NCBI RefSeq assembly: GCF_000204925.1 | Contig: NC_015435.1 | Span: forward strand, 1,133,160 to 1,197,159 | DNA: 64,000 bases | DNA from: Metallosphaera cuprina Ar-4 | Lineage (GTDB): Archaea > Thermoproteota > Thermoprotei_A > Sulfolobales > Sulfolobaceae | Reading direction: 5' to 3' | In this document: piece after piece, positions 62,396-64,000 of the stretch | Layout: each line of letters starts with the position of its first letter | How positions within the stretch are numbered: position 1 is the first letter of the stretch | Made by a program: the position numbers and the translations under genes | Notes under the pieces: model-generated | Database searches by the model: none | Told to the model about the DNA's origin: nothing | Seen by the model: only the letters and a program-made list of their open reading frames with translations

Positions 62396-64000
62396 ATGGT
62401 TAAAACAATTCTAGGGCAATTAGTTCTTTTGATAACAATTTTTTCTATTTTAATACCTAGTATAAACATAACTTTCGCCCAGTACTCTCCTGCAGAGAAC
62501 CCTTTGCCCTCTGGCTTTCACGAAGGTCCCCTGATCGGAAACGCCCAGGTCATCGCCTCAATTTACATTCCCCTGAGGAACTTAAATGAACTGTACTATT
62601 ACGCTGAGGAAGTTAACAACCCAGGTTCGTCGCTCTATCACAAGTTCTTAACGCCCAAACAAGCTGAGGAGATGTTCTATCCCACCTCTCAGTTCGACCT
62701 AATCATGTCTTACTTAAGGAGCCAGGACGTTCACGTCCTGTTTACGGCAGCGAACTCTGTTATAGTCGTTGAGGGTACGGCGTCCCAGTTGAGCCGAGCG
62801 TTAGGAGTCCACTACGTCCTAATCGATAACGGTACAACGTACTATTACACCTCCGTCGGGACGCCTAAAATTCCTGCCTCAGTCATATCAAGCAACTTAT
62901 CGGCGATCCTATTCTCCCACCCGTCCACTCTCTTCACTCAGAACGACGTAGATCAACTGATTAAGAAAATAGGCTCAGTCAACGTAACGAGCCCAATTGA
63001 GGGTTACAGTGTGACGAGCTTGAGGGGAGTTTACAACGTGTCCTCCCTGATTTCCAACGGAATAAATGGGAGCGGATACACCATAGGGATACTTGATTTC
63101 TACGGAGATCCTTACGTTCAGCAACAGCTTTCTTACTTTGATAAGCTGTACGACATACCCTCCCCTCCAAACTTCTCCGTAATACCGATAGGACCTTACA
63201 ATCCTAACCTAGGGATAACGACAAACTGGGCTGGAGAGATTAGTCTGGACGTGGAGTCCTCTCACGCGATGGCTCCAGGAGCTAACATCGTCCTTTACGT
63301 GGCCAACCCTAACCTACCGCTCTCATCGATTATCGCCAATATCGTCTCTCAGGACTCGGTGGATACGCTCTCGCAGAGCTTCTCAATACCTGACGAACTC
63401 TTCCCAACTTTCTCCTCATCTCAGTTTTATCAATGCGTGGTGGAGACGGATCAATATTACGCCCTGGGGAACGCTGAGGGGATCACTTTCCTAGCGTCGA
63501 GCGGTGACGGAGGAGGAAGCGGATACAGCGCGGGTCCACTAGGGTCTGTAGGGTACCCTTCAACCTCCCCGTTTGTCACAGCCGTAGGGGGAACCACAAC
63601 TTACCTGACCTTTAACGGGTTCACATTTAACGTCACGGCTTGGTCAAACTACGGTTTCGTGCCACCTAACGTCAACTACGGAGGGAGCACTGGAGGGATA
63701 AGTCAGGTGGAACCCAAGCCTTACTATCAATGGGGCTTAACAACCCCTCAAGGTTATCCAGGAGGGAGGGAGATCCCTGACGTCTCAGCTAACGCAGATG
63801 TCTACCCAGGGATATTCATAGTCTGTCCTAACAACGTCACCGCAATATCTGGAGGCACAAGCGAAGCTTCCCCCCTCATGGCCGGATTGCTAACAATAGT
63901 CATGCAATACGACCACACTAGACTAGGTAACATCAACCCCGCTCTCTATAAGTTACAGGAGAGCGCTTATTCGAAAGTCTTCTACCCAATAACTTTCGGC
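62396..64000 (+). CDS. Sedolisin/kumamolisin-family (S53) acid protease, 3' truncated by window edge
   Basis: At least 535 codons with no stop before the window end. It has a signal peptide (VLLITIFSILIPSINITFAQ), a pro-kumamolisin-type activation domain (residues 30-185: SLYHKFLTPKQAEEMFYPT), then the S53 peptidase domain with Glu281 and Asp285 in WAGEISLDVE and the nucleophile Ser489 in SGGTSEASPLMAG, and the oxyanion-side ASSGDGG region. Sedolisins are subtilisin-fold peptidases active at acid pH, matching a thermoacidophile. Export is by the general secretory route. The remaining C-terminus is not visible. Confidence 0.9.
   Translation, partial: MVKTILGQLVLLITIFSILIPSINITFAQYSPAENPLPSGFHEGPLIGNAQVIASIYIPLRNLNELYYYAEEVNNPGSSLYHKFLTPKQAEEMFYPTSQFDLIMSYLRSQDVHVLFTAANSVIVVEGTASQLSRALGVHYVLIDNGTTYYYTSVGTPKIPASVISSNLSAILFSHPSTLFTQNDVDQLIKKIGSVNVTSPIEGYSVTSLRGVYNVSSLISNGINGSGYTIGILDFYGDPYVQQQLSYFDKLYDIPSPPNFSVIPIGPYNPNLGITTNWAGEISLDVESSHAMAPGANIVLYVANPNLPLSSIIANIVSQDSVDTLSQSFSIPDELFPTFSSSQFYQCVVETDQYYALGNAEGITFLASSGDGGGSGYSAGPLGSVGYPSTSPFVTAVGGTTTYLTFNGFTFNVTAWSNYGFVPPNVNYGGSTGGISQVEPKPYYQWGLTTPQGYPGGREIPDVSANADVYPGIFIVCPNNVTAISGGTSEASPLMAGLLTIVMQYDHTRLGNINPALYKLQESAYSKVFYPITFG

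Noticed and set aside
1-64000. CRISPR array, insertion sequence or integrase
   Set aside because: No regularly spaced short repeats, transposase-like proteins or terminal inverted repeats were seen; the direct repeats found are single tandem duplications.

Overview
This window is a contiguous piece of an archaeal chromosome, almost certainly from the order Sulfolobales (thermoacidophilic Thermoproteota/Crenarchaeota). The evidence is the gene content: an archaeal release factor aRF1, a sulfocyanin, a tetrathionate-hydrolase-like quinoprotein-fold protein, an S53 (sedolisin-type) acid protease, DUF929 and DUF2299 proteins, two double-winged-helix Lrp-like regulators, C/D box sRNA-like loci between genes, and a tRNA-Glu gene interrupted in the D-loop by a very short bulge-helix-bulge intron. 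Many genes appear to be leaderless with TTG or GTG starts. Genus is not determined; a sulfur/metal-oxidising lineage such as Metallosphaera, Sulfuracidifex or Acidianus would fit.

Layout. 0-10 kb: housekeeping and metabolism (aRF1, purine phosphoribosyltransferase, rhodanese, SelD/AIR-synthase relative, aldehyde/xanthine-type molybdenum hydroxylase large subunit, DUF2203), two unknown proteins, and a surface protein whose membrane anchor has been frameshifted by a 14-bp tandem duplication. 10-20 kb: thioredoxin-domain DUF255 protein, SDR, a glycosyltransferase, a Tat translocase operon (tatA, second tatA-like, tatC), an Lrp-like regulator whose promoter and first codons are duplicated in tandem (78 bp), and a small cluster ending in a 70-aa SWIM-type zinc protein. 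20-27 kb: an extracytoplasmic sulfur/thiol block: DUF929 thioredoxin-fold protein, a membrane-anchored protein built of two virtually identical 260-aa copies, a NapH-like membrane ferredoxin, a VKOR-like protein and the tetrathionate-hydrolase candidate. 26.7-29.3 kb: an iron/cobalamin-type ABC importer. 29.5-32.2 kb: a TrkA-type channel and a regulator plus partner.

32-42.6 kb is the most striking segment: an NrfD-type membrane subunit divergent from an operon with a TPR protein, a 1434-residue Tat-exported molybdopterin oxidoreductase, a four-cluster ferredoxin subunit, a TorD-type chaperone, a polyferredoxin, a HAD-like protein and a DUF2299 protein. This reads as an outward-facing respiratory sulfur-compound (or other oxyanion) oxidoreductase with its own maturation factors; the Tat genes at 15.5-17.0 kb supply a suitable export route. 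Its substrate cannot be read from sequence.

42.6-52 kb: MscS channel, an SPFH-protein group, sulfocyanin, an alanine/serine-glyoxylate aminotransferase, leuD/leuC, a 48-aa zinc ribbon and the second Lrp-like regulator. 52-64 kb: a TPR-Ser/Thr protein kinase, a four-CBS protein, a type IA topoisomerase, an unusual radical SAM protein, tRNA-Glu(CUC), a metallo-beta-lactamase-fold hydrolase, a pilin-like secreted protein, and a sedolisin-family protease that runs off the right edge. No CRISPR array, transposase, integrase or rRNA gene was seen.
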